NCBI RefSeq assembly: GCF_019635515.1
Contig: NZ_JAHBZI010000001.1
Coordinates: 248,001-312,000 of the forward strand
Length of the DNA: 64,000 nucleotides
Reading direction: 5' to 3'
Origin: Sphingomonas sp.
GTDB lineage: Bacteria; Pseudomonadota; Alphaproteobacteria; Sphingomonadales; Sphingomonadaceae
Shown: positions 1 through 9,476 of the stretch, in pieces
How positions within the stretch are numbered: position 1 is the stretch's first letter
How the letters are laid out: each line of letters opens with the position of its first letter
Notes under the pieces: model-generated
The model's database searches: none
Seen by the model: the letters and a program-made list of their open reading frames with translations, nothing else
Told to the model about the DNA's origin: nothing
Made by a program: the position numbers and the translations under genes

Positions 1-634
1 CCTGGGCGCGGATCGTCGCCGCCTCCTGCTGGCGGGCGGTACGCATCCGGTCATAGGCGCTGTCGAGCGGCGAGCCGGTCGGCAGATCGGCATGCTTGAT
101 CCGGACATCGACGATCTCGACGCCATATTGGGTGCCGAACGCCTGCAGGTTCTTCTGGATATTGTCCATCACCTGCCCACGCTCGGCGCTGAGCAGCGCC
201 GAGAAGGGCTGCTTGCCGAGTTCGTTGCGCAGCGCCGAGCTGAACAAGGGCTGGAGCCGCTCGGTCAGGCGATCGGTCGAGCCGACGGTGATCGCCATGC
301 GCAGCGGATTGACGACGCGGAAGCGCGCGAACGCATCGACTTCGATGCGCTGCTGATCGGTCGACAACACCGGCTGGTTGGACAGGTCGAGCGACAGCAC
401 GCGCTTGTCGACCCACACCACGCGATCGATGAACGGGATGTGGAACAGCACGCCCGAGCCGGTGCGGCCGAACTGCTCGCCGCGCTTATAGGCATTGACC
501 GTCTGGTACGGCTCGTTGAGCCGCAGCACGACGGCCTGGCGCGTCTCGGGAACGATCGAGAAGGAGCTGAAGAGCAGCACCAGCAGGATCGCACCCGCCA
601 CGGCCATGGCGATGGGGCTACGAAAGGCGGTCAT
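1..634 (-). CDS. hflC: HflC, membrane protease modulator (3' part outside window)
   Basis: This is the N-terminal ~211 residues of HflC, a stomatin/SPFH-domain protein. With HflK it forms the periplasm-facing complex around FtsH that modulates membrane-protein turnover. One N-terminal membrane helix (about residues 8-25) is followed by the SPFH domain, including VPETRQAVVLRLNEPYQTV and VDKRVLSVDLSNQPVLSTD. The ATG at 634 overlaps the hflK stop as ATGA, so the two are translationally coupled. The gene runs off the left edge of the window, so its C-terminus cannot be judged. Confidence 0.95.
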   Translation of the reverse strand, partial: MTAFRSPIAMAVAGAILLVLLFSSFSIVPETRQAVVLRLNEPYQTVNAYKRGEQFGRTGSGVLFHIPFIDRVVWVDKRVLSLDLSNQPVLSTDQQRIEVDAFARFRVVNPLRMAITVGSTDRLTERLQPLFSSALRNELGKQPFSALLSAERGQVMDNIQKNLQAFGTQYGVEIVDVRIKHADLPTGSPLDSAYDRMRTARQQEAATIRAQ

Positions 635-1728
635 CGCGTGGCTCCCTGAGCGGGCTTGTCGGCAGGCTCGGCGCCCTTTCGGGCGAGACCGGGCAGCGGC
701 AGATAGGGGGTGACGCCGGGCGCCTCGACGATCGTCTTGTTGGTCTTGCTCAGCACCTGCTCCATCGTCTCGTAATAGATGCGGCGGCGGGTGACGTCGG
801 GGGCGAGCTTGTATTGCTCATAAATCTTGTCGAACTCGGCGGCGTCGCCCTGCGCGGCGGCGAGCACCTGCTGGGCATAGGCGTTGGCGTTGTTCTTGGC
901 GGCCTGCGCCTGCTGCTGCGCGGCGGTGACCTGCTTGAACTCCTCGTCCACCGCCTGCGGAGCGGCGGCCTTCTGGATCGAAACGCTCTGGATCTGGATC
1001 CCCGAATTATATTCGTCGAGGATCTGCTGCATCAGCAGGATCACCTGCCCCTCGATCTTGGCGCGGCCCGACGTGATCGTGTCGTTGAGCGTCGCATTGG
1101 CGACGACCGCGCGCATCGCGGATTCGGCGGTGTCGCGGACGGTTTCCTGCGGGCTCTTGACCTGGAACACATAGTCCGAGGCGCTGCGCACCTTCCACTG
1201 CACCAGATAGGCGAGATCGACGATGTTCTGATCGCCGGTGAGCATCAGATTCTCGCCGCCGCTCTTGGGGAAATTCTCGTCGCGGATCGCCTGGACGTCG
1301 ATCGTCTGGACGACCGAAAACGGCGCCGGCAGGGTAAAGCGCCAGCCTGGCTCGAGCGTGCCGGAGAAACGGCCGAGGGTCTGGACGACCGCGCGCTCCT
1401 GCGGGCCGACCGAGTGGACCGATGTGAAGGCGATCCAGCCGAACAGCAGCGCGCCGACAACCAGGCCCCAGAAGCGGCTGCCCTGCGGAATACCGGGCAT
1501 GCCCGAACCGCCGCCGCGGCGTGCGCGCTGGAACAATTCGTCGAGCGCGCTCGCGGCACCCTTGCCGGGGCGCTTGCCGCCGGGGGGAAGCGACCATGGG
1601 TTGCGCGGGCCGCCGCCATCGCCGCCGCCCTTGTCCCCGCCGCTACCGGAGCCGGCGCCCCAGGGGCTTTTGGGAGGTTCGTTCTTGAGAGCGCCGGCCC
1701 ATGATCGCCAGCCCGAAAGGTTTGCCAT
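631..1728 (-). CDS. hflK: HflK, membrane protease modulator
   Basis: A 365-residue partner of HflC. A glycine/proline-rich N-terminal tail is followed by one membrane helix (about residues 85-102) and an SPFH domain with SVGPQERAVVQTLGRFSG. A long helical C-terminal region is rich in Gln/Ala, as usual for HflK. I chose the ATG at 1728 (MANLSGW) because the frame remains open far upstream but overlaps the divergent Mrp gene there. hflC follows with a 4-base ATGA overlap. The short region 1729-1800 must hold divergent promoters for hflK and mrp. Confidence 0.95.
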   Translation of the reverse strand: MANLSGWRSWAGALKNEPPKSPWGAGSGSGGDKGGGDGGGPRNPWSLPPGGKRPGKGAASALDELFQRARRGGGSGMPGIPQGSRFWGLVVGALLFGWIAFTSVHSVGPQERAVVQTLGRFSGTLEPGWRFTLPAPFSVVQTIDVQAIRDENFPKSGGENLMLTGDQNIVDLAYLVQWKVRSASDYVFQVKSPQETVRDTAESAMRAVVANATLNDTITSGRAKIEGQVILLMQQILDEYNSGIQIQSVSIQKAAAPQAVDEEFKQVTAAQQQAQAAKNNANAYAQQVLAAAQGDAAEFDKIYEQYKLAPDVTRRRIYYETMEQVLSKTNKTIVEAPGVTPYLPLPGLARKGAEPADKPAQGATR

Positions 1729-1800
1729 ACATGCTTTATAGGGGTGCCGCAGCGGATTTACAGTGGCGCGCCGCGATTGTGTGCCTATCTGGCGGACATA

Positions 1801-2757
1801 ATGACCGACAGTGCAACGATTCAGGCCGCGCTCGATCCCGTCGCGGCGGGCCGCGCCACCGCCCGGCTGGAAAACGGGCGCACGAATATCGTTCTCGACG
1901 TGACCGGCCTCAGCGAAGCCGCGCGGACGGAGCTTGAGGCCGATGTCCGGTTCGCGGCCGCCGGTGTCGAAGGCGCCGGGGAAATTCGCGTGCTGATGAC
2001 CAGCGAGCGGCGCACGCGGCGCCTGATCGCGGTGGCGAGCGGCAAGGGCGGGGTCGGCAAATCGACCGTGGCCGCCAATCTCGCGATCGCGCTCAAGAAT
2101 GCCGGCCGCAAGGTCGGGCTGGTCGATGCCGATATCTATGGCCCCTCGCAGCCGCGGCTGATGGGGGTGGATGGGGTGAGGCCCAAGGCGCGCGACAAGA
2201 CGCTGCTGCCGGTGGAGACGCCCTATGGCGTGCCTTTGCTGTCGATGGGCGGGCTGGTCGCCGAAGGACAGGCGATCGCCTGGCGCGGGCCGATGGCGGG
2301 CGGGGCGCTCGGTCAGTTGGTCGACGGCGATTGGGGCGAAGCCGAATTGCTGGTGCTCGATCTGCCGCCGGGTACCGGCGACGTGCAGCTGACGATGATC
2401 CAGAAGCACAAGCCGGCCGGTGCGGTGATCGTCTCGACGCCGCAGGACCTGGCGCTGATCGATGCGACGCGCGCGATCGACCTGTTCCGCAAGGCCGGGG
2501 TGCCGATCATCGGCCTGATCGAGAATATGAGCGGCTATGCCTGCCCGCATTGCGGCGAGGTATCGGACCCGTTCGGCAAGGGCGGCGCGGAAGCGGCGGC
2601 GGAGAAGCTGGGCATCCCGTTCCTCGGCCGCGTGCCGCTCGAAATGGCGATCCGCGCCGCTTCCGACGCGGGCACGCCGCCCGCCGCCGGGAACGGGGCC
2701 GAGGCGCAGGTGTTTGCTCAGATAGCCGACAAGGTGAATGGCTGGCTGGGAGGCTGA
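1801..2757 (+). CDS. mrp: Mrp/ApbC-type Fe-S cluster carrier ATPase
   Basis: A P-loop ATPase of the Mrp/NBP35 family that carries and transfers Fe-S clusters in the cytoplasm. The deviant Walker A motif GKGGVGKS is at residues 81-88 from the ATG at 1801. The family's cluster-binding CPHCG motif lies near residue 245. An N-terminal DUF59-like portion precedes the ATPase. An earlier in-frame ATG exists at 1744, but the Met at 1801 (MTDSATIQ) fits family N-termini better. The downstream CoA-binding gene begins 2 bases after the stop, so they probably form an operon. Confidence 0.93.
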   Translation: MTDSATIQAALDPVAAGRATARLENGRTNIVLDVTGLSEAARTELEADVRFAAAGVEGAGEIRVLMTSERRTRRLIAVASGKGGVGKSTVAANLAIALKNAGRKVGLVDADIYGPSQPRLMGVDGVRPKARDKTLLPVETPYGVPLLSMGGLVAEGQAIAWRGPMAGGALGQLVDGDWGEAELLVLDLPPGTGDVQLTMIQKHKPAGAVIVSTPQDLALIDATRAIDLFRKAGVPIIGLIENMSGYACPHCGEVSDPFGKGGAEAAAEKLGIPFLGRVPLEMAIRAASDAGTPPAAGNGAEAQVFAQIADKVNGWLGG

Positions 2758-2759
2758 AC

Positions 2760-3188
2760 ATGCCGCTGACGCGTGACGAGGATATCAGGGCGCTGCTCGA
2801 GGAGACGCGAACCATCGCGATGATCGGCGCGTCGGACCGCCCCGACCGCCCAAGCTATGGCGTGATGGCCTATCTCCAGAGCCGCGGCTACCGGGTGATC
2901 CCGGTCAACCCGCAGATCACCGGCGAGCATATCCACGGCGAGTTCGTGTTCCGCGAATTGTCGCAGATCGGCGAGCCTATCGACATGGTCGATATCTTCC
3001 GGCGTCCACAGGCTGCGGGCGAGGCGGTGGACGAGGCGATCGCGGCGGGCGCCAAATCGGTGTGGCTGCAGATCGGCGTGATCAACGCGGAAGCCGCCGC
3101 GCGTGCCGAGGCGGCGGGGCTCAAGGTGGTGATGGACCGTTGCCCCAAGATCGAAATCCCCCGGCTGGGCGTCGCTAGAGCCGGCTGA
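2760..3188 (+). CDS. CoA-binding domain protein (YccU-like)
   Basis: A 142-residue Rossmann-fold protein of the CoA_binding_2 type. The motifs TIAMIGASDRPDRPSYGVM and GYRVIPVNP match the succinyl-CoA-synthetase-like CoA-binding fold, and VMDRCPKIE is the typical C-terminal signature. The family's physiological role is unknown. It starts 2 bases after the mrp stop, implying co-transcription. Its last 14 bases overlap the 3' end of the convergent kynureninase-like gene, so both C-termini are encoded by the same DNA. Confidence 0.88.
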   Translation: MPLTRDEDIRALLEETRTIAMIGASDRPDRPSYGVMAYLQSRGYRVIPVNPQITGEHIHGEFVFRELSQIGEPIDMVDIFRRPQAAGEAVDEAIAAGAKSVWLQIGVINAEAAARAEAAGLKVVMDRCPKIEIPRLGVARAG

Positions 3189-4281
3189 GCGCTTCCAGCA
3201 GCGCGTCGACGTCGCGGGCGTCCTGGTAGAGACCGAAGCCGATGCGGAGCACATCGCCGCGCACGTCGGTGATGATGTCCTGCGCCTCCAGCTCGGCCTG
3301 CCAGCGCTGGGCGTGGGGCGAACGCAGCGCCACGAAGCGGGCCGGGGACGCCGCACTGATCACCTCGCCTTTCAGCGGGAGATCGGCGAGCAACTGCGCT
3401 CGCAGCCGGGCGGTATGCGCGGCTATCGTCGCGGTGGCCAGCCCCTCCTCGGCGAGCATGTCGCGCACCGCGACGAAGCGGTAAATGCCCGAAGGGTCGA
3501 AGGTCGAGCCCATATAGCGCCGGGCATCGGGGGCGTAGCCGATCTGGCCCGGGGGCAGCGAAAGATCGTCGAACTCGGCATACCAGCCGGTGATCTCGGG
3601 GCGGGCGCCGAAGCCCGGTGGCGCGTGGAGGAACGCGCAGCCCTCGCCCGCCATCGCATATTTATAGCCGCCGGCGAGGTAGAAGACCTTGTCCGCGATC
3701 GCTGACAGATCGACTTCGGTGGCCATGAAGGCGTGATAGCCGTCGATCACCACCCAAGGACCTTCGGGCCGGGCAAGCGAGGCGAGATACTCCGCCTCGA
3801 GGAAATATCTGCCGGTGCCGAACTGGACATGGCTGACGAAGATCAGGTCGTGCTCGCCCGCGCCCGCCCGCGACGGCAGGCGCTCGATCGGCACGCGTTC
3901 GACGATCGCGGTGCCCGCTTCCTCCCAGCGCGCCGCCTGGCGGCGGAAGCTGTGGAACTCGCCGTCGCTGGTCAGGATGCGTAAGGGGCGGTTTGGCAGG
4001 GCCGAGACGATGCGCAGCAGCAGATCATGCGTGTTGGGCGCGAAGACGATCGTGTTGGGGTCGGGCAGGTTGAGTTCGGCGGCGACATGGGCCTGCGCGG
4101 CGGGCCAGATCTCACCCATCACCCGTTCCCATTTGCGGTCCGCGAGGCGCGCGGCGTCGTCCCAGGCGGCGAGCTGGCCGACATAGGACGCATCGGGCCA
4201 GAGATGGTGCGAATGGGCGGCGAAATGGAGTCGTTCGGGCGCGGCGGCCAAGGCGCGCTGGAAGAGGCGCTTGTAGCTCAT
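3175..4281 (-). CDS. PLP-dependent aminotransferase class V, kynureninase-like
   Basis: A 368-residue fold-type I PLP enzyme. Asp180 in VVIDGYHAF should pair with the pyridine nitrogen, and Lys208 in GGYKYAMAGEG is the likely Schiff-base lysine. It lies 100 bases downstream of tryptophan 2,3-dioxygenase on the same strand, so conversion of kynurenine (kynureninase role) is the simplest inference. It is shorter than typical KynU (about 410-460 aa) and its motifs are not the canonical KynU ones, so assignment by position should stay tentative. The ATG at 4281 (MSYKRLF) was chosen; the open frame extends upstream through a palindromic repeat. Confidence 0.72.
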   Translation of the reverse strand: MSYKRLFQRALAAAPERLHFAAHSHHLWPDASYVGQLAAWDDAARLADRKWERVMGEIWPAAQAHVAAELNLPDPNTIVFAPNTHDLLLRIVSALPNRPLRILTSDGEFHSFRRQAARWEEAGTAIVERVPIERLPSRAGAGEHDLIFVSHVQFGTGRYFLEAEYLASLARPEGPWVVIDGYHAFMATEVDLSAIADKVFYLAGGYKYAMAGEGCAFLHAPPGFGARPEITGWYAEFDDLSLPPGQIGYAPDARRYMGSTFDPSGIYRFVAVRDMLAEEGLATATIAAHTARLRAQLLADLPLKGEVISAASPARFVALRSPHAQRWQAELEAQDIITDVRGDVLRIGFGLYQDARDVDALLEALSRL

Positions 4282-4290
4282 GCGCCGTGC

Positions 4291-4360
4291 CCTTGCGAAA
4301 GCAGGAGCGCAGGGCGGCAAGCGATCGGCCTGTGACCCCGGGCTCCTGCTTTCGCAGGCG
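4291..4360. repeat. REP-like palindromic element, copy A
   Basis: Perfect 15-base inverted arms TGCGAAAGCAGGAGC (4294-4308) and GCTCCTGCTTTCGCA (4342-4356) are separated by 33 bases. The element lies between kynA and the kynureninase-like gene. The same arms recur at 28681-28746, 57604-57680 and 61296-61367. It has no U-tract typical of a factor-independent terminator and could form a hairpin in the dicistronic mRNA. Confidence 0.85.
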
Positions 4361-4381
4361 CACGCAGGTGACATTCCCGGA

Positions 4382-5158
4382 TCAAAGTTGGGTCCTGAGC
4401 GACCAGAGCTCGGGAAAGGCGCGCTTCGACAGCGTCGATTCGAGATAGGGGACGCCCGCGGTGCCGCCGGTGCCCATCTTCATGCCGATGACGCGGCTGA
4501 CGGTGATGACGTGCTTGTGGCGCCAGGTGGCAAGGGCGTCATCGACATCGACCAGCTTCTCGGCGAGCTGATAGAGCTCCCAATATCGGTGCGGGTTGCG
4601 ATAGATTTCGGCCCAGGCATCCTCGACCGCCTTGCTCGGCCGATAGGGCTCCGCCCAGTCGCGTTCGAGCGTCTCGGCGGGCACAGTGAAGCCGGCGCGG
4701 GCGAGCGCGGCATTGGCTTCGTCCCACAGGCTCGGCGCGGCCTTGGCGGCATCGGTGAGCGGGCCGGGCACGCCGCCGCCGCGCACCCCGAGCAGGGTCT
4801 CCACCGCGCGGAACTGATCGGACTGGAAACCGGAGGAGGTGCCGAGCACCTCGCGGAAGCGGGTGTAGTCGCTGGGCGTCATCGTCGCGAGCACGTCCCA
4901 GCTCAGCGTCATCACGGCCTGGATGCGGCTGACCCGGGCGAGGTTCTTGTACGCCTCGACCGGCTTGTCGGCGCGCACGAGCTGGATGGCGTCGCGCAGC
5001 TCGACCAGCATCTGCTTGAGCCATAGCTCCTTGGTCTGGTGGATGATGATGAAGAGCAGCTCGTCGTCGCGGTCCGAGATCGGATGCTGCGCGTCGAGCA
5101 GCTGGTCGAGCGCGAGGTAGCGGCCATAGGTCATCGGAGTGGTCTGGGGTTCGGTCAT
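4382..5158 (-). CDS. kynA: Tryptophan 2,3-dioxygenase
   Basis: A 258-residue haem dioxygenase that opens the indole ring of L-tryptophan to N-formylkynurenine, the first step of tryptophan catabolism. The family signature FIIIHQTKELWLKQ begins near residue 36. The probable haem-ligating His216 is in WRHKHV, followed by GMKMGTGGTAGVPYL, which closes the substrate pocket. The length matches bacterial TDO (about 280 aa) with a short N-terminus. The kynureninase-like gene follows on the same strand; no kynurenine formamidase gene is seen in this window. Confidence 0.95.
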   Translation of the reverse strand: MTEPQTTPMTYGRYLALDQLLDAQHPISDRDDELLFIIIHQTKELWLKQMLVELRDAIQLVRADKPVEAYKNLARVSRIQAVMTLSWDVLATMTPSDYTRFREVLGTSSGFQSDQFRAVETLLGVRGGGVPGPLTDAAKAAPSLWDEANAALARAGFTVPAETLERDWAEPYRPSKAVEDAWAEIYRNPHRYWELYQLAEKLVDVDDALATWRHKHVITVSRVIGMKMGTGGTAGVPYLESTLSKRAFPELWSLRTQL

Positions 5159-5199
5159 GACCGTATCGCTAGGACGATCGCGCGCGATTGGCTACCGAT

Positions 5200-5991
5200 T
5201 CAGAAGTTTCGCGAGGGCCCGAATAGGATCGCGAAGGCGGCGAGGCAGGCGATCCCGAACAGGAGGAGCGGCCAGCTGCGCGCCAGCACGAACGGCCGGG
5301 TTTCGGTGCCGTGCGGGGTAGCGAAGCCGATCGATATAAAGCCCGCCAGCCCGCCGAACGAGGATGCCGCCGCCGACATGATCGTGATGACGATACCGAC
5401 CGGGTTCATCAGCCCGACCACCACCGCGGCGAGCCCGGCGGTCGCGTAATAGACATGCGCGATGCGGCGCCGGGCGCTTCCGGTCTCCTCCGAATCGCCG
5501 AGCATGATGGTGAGGGTGCGGATCGCGGCGCGAACCAGCAGGATATAGGCGATCACGCCGAACGCGAACTCGCCGACGCGCCATGCGAGCGGCATCGGCA
5601 TCCCCGTAAGGCTGCCGCCTTCGCCCGTGCCGAGATCGCCGAACCCGGTCGCGCCCGAAAAGCAGAAATAGCCGGCTGCGACAAAGCTTTCGCTGACCCA
5701 GATCAGCCATAGGAGCAGCCGCGCCCGATCGCCCTTGGCGCCGCGCCAGAGCAGATAGGCGATACAGGCGAGGATCGCGTTCACCGTAACGCCCGCCAGC
5801 GCGACGATGATGTCGGCGATGCCGCTAAGGCCGGTGCATTCGACGTAAAAGGCGCCGATGGTGGCGACATGCCCGCCCTGGACCGCGCAGGCCGCGGCGT
5901 GGCCGCCAATCTCGTGCCACATGGTCAGGAGCGGCATCAGCGCCATGCCGATGCCCGCCATCGTCAGCAGATCCACGCGTTGCCCGGTCAT
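5200..5991 (-). CDS. Polytopic membrane protein with M50-like motifs
   Basis: A 263-residue membrane protein with about six hydrophobic segments. Two features recall site-2-protease (M50) folds: HEIGGHAAAC in the first membrane segment, and LAGVTVNAIL, which resembles the M50 AGPLAN-type segment. The histidine spacing is HExxxH rather than the HExxH of M50 enzymes, so zinc binding and proteolysis are unproven. It sits alone between kynA and dapD on the same strand, 41 bases from kynA. Its function is unknown. Confidence 0.7.
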   Translation of the reverse strand: MTGQRVDLLTMAGIGMALMPLLTMWHEIGGHAAACAVQGGHVATIGAFYVECTGLSGIADIIVALAGVTVNAILACIAYLLWRGAKGDRARLLLWLIWVSESFVAAGYFCFSGATGFGDLGTGEGGSLTGMPMPLAWRVGEFAFGVIAYILLVRAAIRTLTIMLGDSEETGSARRRIAHVYYATAGLAAVVVGLMNPVGIVITIMSAAASSFGGLAGFISIGFATPHGTETRPFVLARSWPLLLFGIACLAAFAILFGPSRNF

Positions 5992-6056
5992 CCGCTATCC
6001 CCCCCGCTCAGTGCGCGGACAGCATTTCACGCGGGACCGGTTGAGGCAATGGCGGA

Positions 6057-6868
<812 letters not shown>

Positions 6869-6872
<4 letters not shown>

Positions 6873-7537
6873 GCTTGGTCCTCCAGGATGTCGTGGAGCC
6901 AGGCTCCGAGATCGGTGATCGTGTAGTCGATGAAACTGCGGTCCGAATCGTCGGTCTGCTCTGAGCCGTTGTCGATCCACACGGTGGTCATGCCGATCGC
7001 CTTGGCGGGCTTCAAGTTGCGCGCCATGTCCTCGACGAACAGGCTGGCCCGCGGATCGATGCCATAGCCCGCGCACATGCTTTCATACGCGAGCGGATCG
7101 GGCTTGGGACGATAGTCGGACTGGTGGATATCGTGGATCGCCTCGAACGTGTCGTTCATCCCGAGCCGTTCGAGCACCTCAGCGGCGTATGGCGCATTGG
7201 CGTTGGTGAAGATCAGCTTGCGGCCGGGCAGGCGGATCAACGCTTCGGCGAGCGCCAGATCGGCCTCAAGCCCGCTCATATCGACCTGATGCACGGCGTC
7301 GAGATAATGATGCGGATCGACAGCATGCTCGGTCATCAACCCGTTCAGCGTCGTGCCGTGACTGTGGAAATAGCCCTTCTGGATGCGATGCGCTTCCTCG
7401 GGCCCGCACTTCAGCAAGGTCTGGACGTACTGGCCAATCCTGGCGTCGATCTGCGTCCACAGGTCGCCGCTCGCCGGATAGAGCGTGTTGTCGAGATCGA
7501 AGATCCAGTTCTCGATATGCGATAGCGCGGCTTTCAT
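6869..7537 (-). CDS. HAD-family pyrimidine 5'-nucleotidase (SDT1-like)
   Basis: A 222-residue haloacid-dehalogenase phosphatase. Motif I is FDLDNTLYP with catalytic Asp14 and Asp16. Motif II is the stretch [12 protein letters not shown], and motif III/IV the [11 protein letters not shown] region. The DNTLYP form is typical of the Sdt1/PPM1-type pyrimidine 5'-nucleotidase subfamily. It is the first gene of a two-gene unit with dapD, joined by a GTGA overlap; no metabolic link between the two is evident. Confidence 0.88.
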
Positions 7538-7602
7538 GGGCGCGCGTTAAGCTGCGTCATCCGGGGTGGCAAGGGCGCGAACGCCACCCCATTTGTCGAA
7601 CC

Positions 7603-8592
7603 ATGACCGCTTACTCGCTGCTTGACCTCGTCCCCATCGTCCAGGGCGGCACCGCCTCCCAGGCCTTCGCCAACGCCGCCGATCTGGCGCGGCATGCGGA
7701 GAGCCTTGGCTACACCCGTTACTGGGTTGCCGAGCATCACGGCATGGAGGGCATCGCCAGCGCCGCCACGGCGGTGGTGATCGGCCATGTTGGCGCGGCG
7801 ACCGCGACCATCCGCATCGGTGCCGGCGGGATCATGCTGCCCAACCATGCGCCGCTTCAGATCGCCGAGCAGTTCGGCACGCTCGATGCGCTGTTTCCCG
7901 GCCGGATCGATCTCGGGCTGGGCCGCGCGCCGGGATCGGACCAGCGTGTCGCCCAGGCGATCCGGCGCAATCTCGAAACCGACGCCAATGCTTTCCCGCA
8001 GGATGTGATGGAACTGCAGAGCTTCTTCGCCGATGACGGCAAGACCGGCATCCGCGCGACGCCGGGGGCGGGCGCGAAAGTCGATCTGTGGATTCTCGGG
8101 TCGAGCACCTTCGGCGCGCAACTCGCGGCCGCGCTTGGCCTGCCCTATGCCTTCGCTTCGCATTTCGCGCCGGGGCAGATGATGGAGGCGATCGCGCTGT
8201 ATCGCCGCAACTTCCGGCCCTCGGCGGCGCTGGCCAAGCCGCATCTGATGCTCGGCTTCAACGTCTTCGCCGCCGATACCGACGCGGAAGCCGAACTGCT
8301 CGCCTCGTCGCAGCAGCAGGCGTTCGTCGCCATCCGCACCACCGGGCGCGGTATCCAGCTGCCGCCGCCGGTGCCCGGCTATCGCGAGAGCCTCGGCGCG
8401 CAGGGAATGGCGGTGCTCGACCATGTCCTGTCGGCCAGTGCGGTCGGCGGGCCGGACAAGGTCCGCGAGCAGATTGCCGCCTTCATCGCCAGAACCGGTG
8501 CCGACGAGTTGATGATCGCCAGCGCGATGTTCGATCACCAGGCGCGCAAGAAGAGCCTGACGCTGGCGGCCGAGGCGATGCGGGGGCGTTAG
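7603..8592 (+). CDS. LLM-class flavin-dependent oxidoreductase
   Basis: A 329-residue luciferase-like monooxygenase family protein (TIM barrel, FMNH2-dependent). Family signatures include [15 protein letters not shown] near residue 45, [20 protein letters not shown], and [13 protein letters not shown]. These place it with the MsnO8/YhbW-type group. The substrate cannot be inferred. It is divergently oriented from the HAD-dapD unit, and its stop overlaps the stop of the convergent TraB/GumN-like gene by 4 bases. Confidence 0.9.
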   Translation: MTAYSLLDLVPIVQGGTASQAFANAADLARHAESLGYTRYWVAEHHGMEGIASAATAVVIGHVGAATATIRIGAGGIMLPNHAPLQIAEQFGTLDALFPGRIDLGLGRAPGSDQRVAQAIRRNLETDANAFPQDVMELQSFFADDGKTGIRATPGAGAKVDLWILGSSTFGAQLAAALGLPYAFASHFAPGQMMEAIALYRRNFRPSAALAKPHLMLGFNVFAADTDAEAELLASSQQQAFVAIRTTGRGIQLPPPVPGYRESLGAQGMAVLDHVLSASAVGGPDKVREQIAAFIARTGADELMIASAMFDHQARKKSLTLAAEAMRGR

Positions 8593-9410
8593 CCGGCGAG
8601 CGCGCAGCGCAGCCCCGGCTCCAGCATCGGCACGTGGGTCCGCCCGACCACGACGAACACCTTGTCGCCCTTCAGCGCGGCATCCGCGAAGCTGCGCAGC
8701 ATATGCGCGTTACGGAACTCGCTGTCGGCGGCGGCGATCGCGGTCAGGAACCCGGCTTCGGGATCGCGTGCGATCGACGAGAACCAGTTGTCGGGCATGG
8801 TGCGCCAGTCGCGACCAGGCCATTCGCGGGCCACGGCGGCAGTGAGGCTGGCGAGGTCGGTGATGCTGGTGGTCAGCCCTGCCTTGGCGACCAGCGGCGC
8901 GGACTTGGCGAGCATCGCGGTGACGAGCATGTCGAGCACCTCGCCGCTCTTTCCCTCCCGGTCGCGGATCCGCGCGGCTTCGCGCAGCACGAAGAACATC
9001 AGGATGCGATCATGGCTGAACCTGTCACGCAGCGCCGCGATCTGATCGACCGGGTCTGGCTCGAGCGAGGCGACGGGCAGCCCGGCCTGTTTGGCGAGAA
9101 AGCGGAGATAGCCCGATTCGCCCATCGTGCGGATCGCGTCATCGGCATTCTCCGCGGTGCCGCGGTCGGGGCCTTCGAAAAAAACGCGCGTGGGCGCGGC
9201 GGCGGCGAAGCGCTCGGCGATATGGGCGAACTGCTTGTGCGCCGGATCGCGCATATGCTGGGCGCCGATCACCGTGACCGATCCGCCGCCGGGCGCAGTC
9301 AGGCTAAGATCCCAGTTCCGTCCGGGAATGTCCTTCCAATCGGCATAGGAGCCGAGGCGGGCTTCACAGGGCGCGGTCTGCGCGGCGAGCAGGAGAAGGG
9401 CGGTCAGCAT
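8589..9410 (-). CDS. TraB/GumN (TIKI-like) family protein, secreted
   Basis: A 273-residue protein with a short hydrophobic N-terminus ([17 protein letters not shown]) consistent with a signal peptide or lipobox-like region. The core carries [12 protein letters not shown] and, near the C-terminus, RNAHMLRSF followed by [14 protein letters not shown], the pattern of TraB/GumN/TIKI proteins (putative metal-dependent proteases or haem-binding proteins). Conservation is partial, so the family call is a motif-based inference. It lies downstream of the sensor kinase gene on the same strand with a 66-base gap. Confidence 0.6.
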   Translation of the reverse strand: MLTALLLLAAQTAPCEARLGSYADWKDIPGRNWDLSLTAPGGGSVTVIGAQHMRDPAHKQFAHIAERFAAAAPTRVFFEGPDRGTAENADDAIRTMGESGYLRFLAKQAGLPVASLEPDPVDQIAALRDRFSHDRILMFFVLREAARIRDREGKSGEVLDMLVTAMLAKSAPLVAKAGLTTSITDLASLTAAVAREWPGRDWRTMPDNWFSSIARDPEAGFLTAIAAADSEFRNAHMLRSFADAALKGDKVFVVVGRTHVPMLEPGLRCALAG

Positions 9411-9476
9411 AGAGTGTGGCGTAACGATGATGCACCGCCAGGCAAGCCTCGGTCGTCGATTCTTCGCCGCATTGCC

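Noticed and set aside
1729..2550. Upstream extension of hflK to about 639 codons
   Set aside because: The extension overlaps the mrp gene antisense and lacks SPFH-family similarity; the ATG at 1728 gives a normal HflK.
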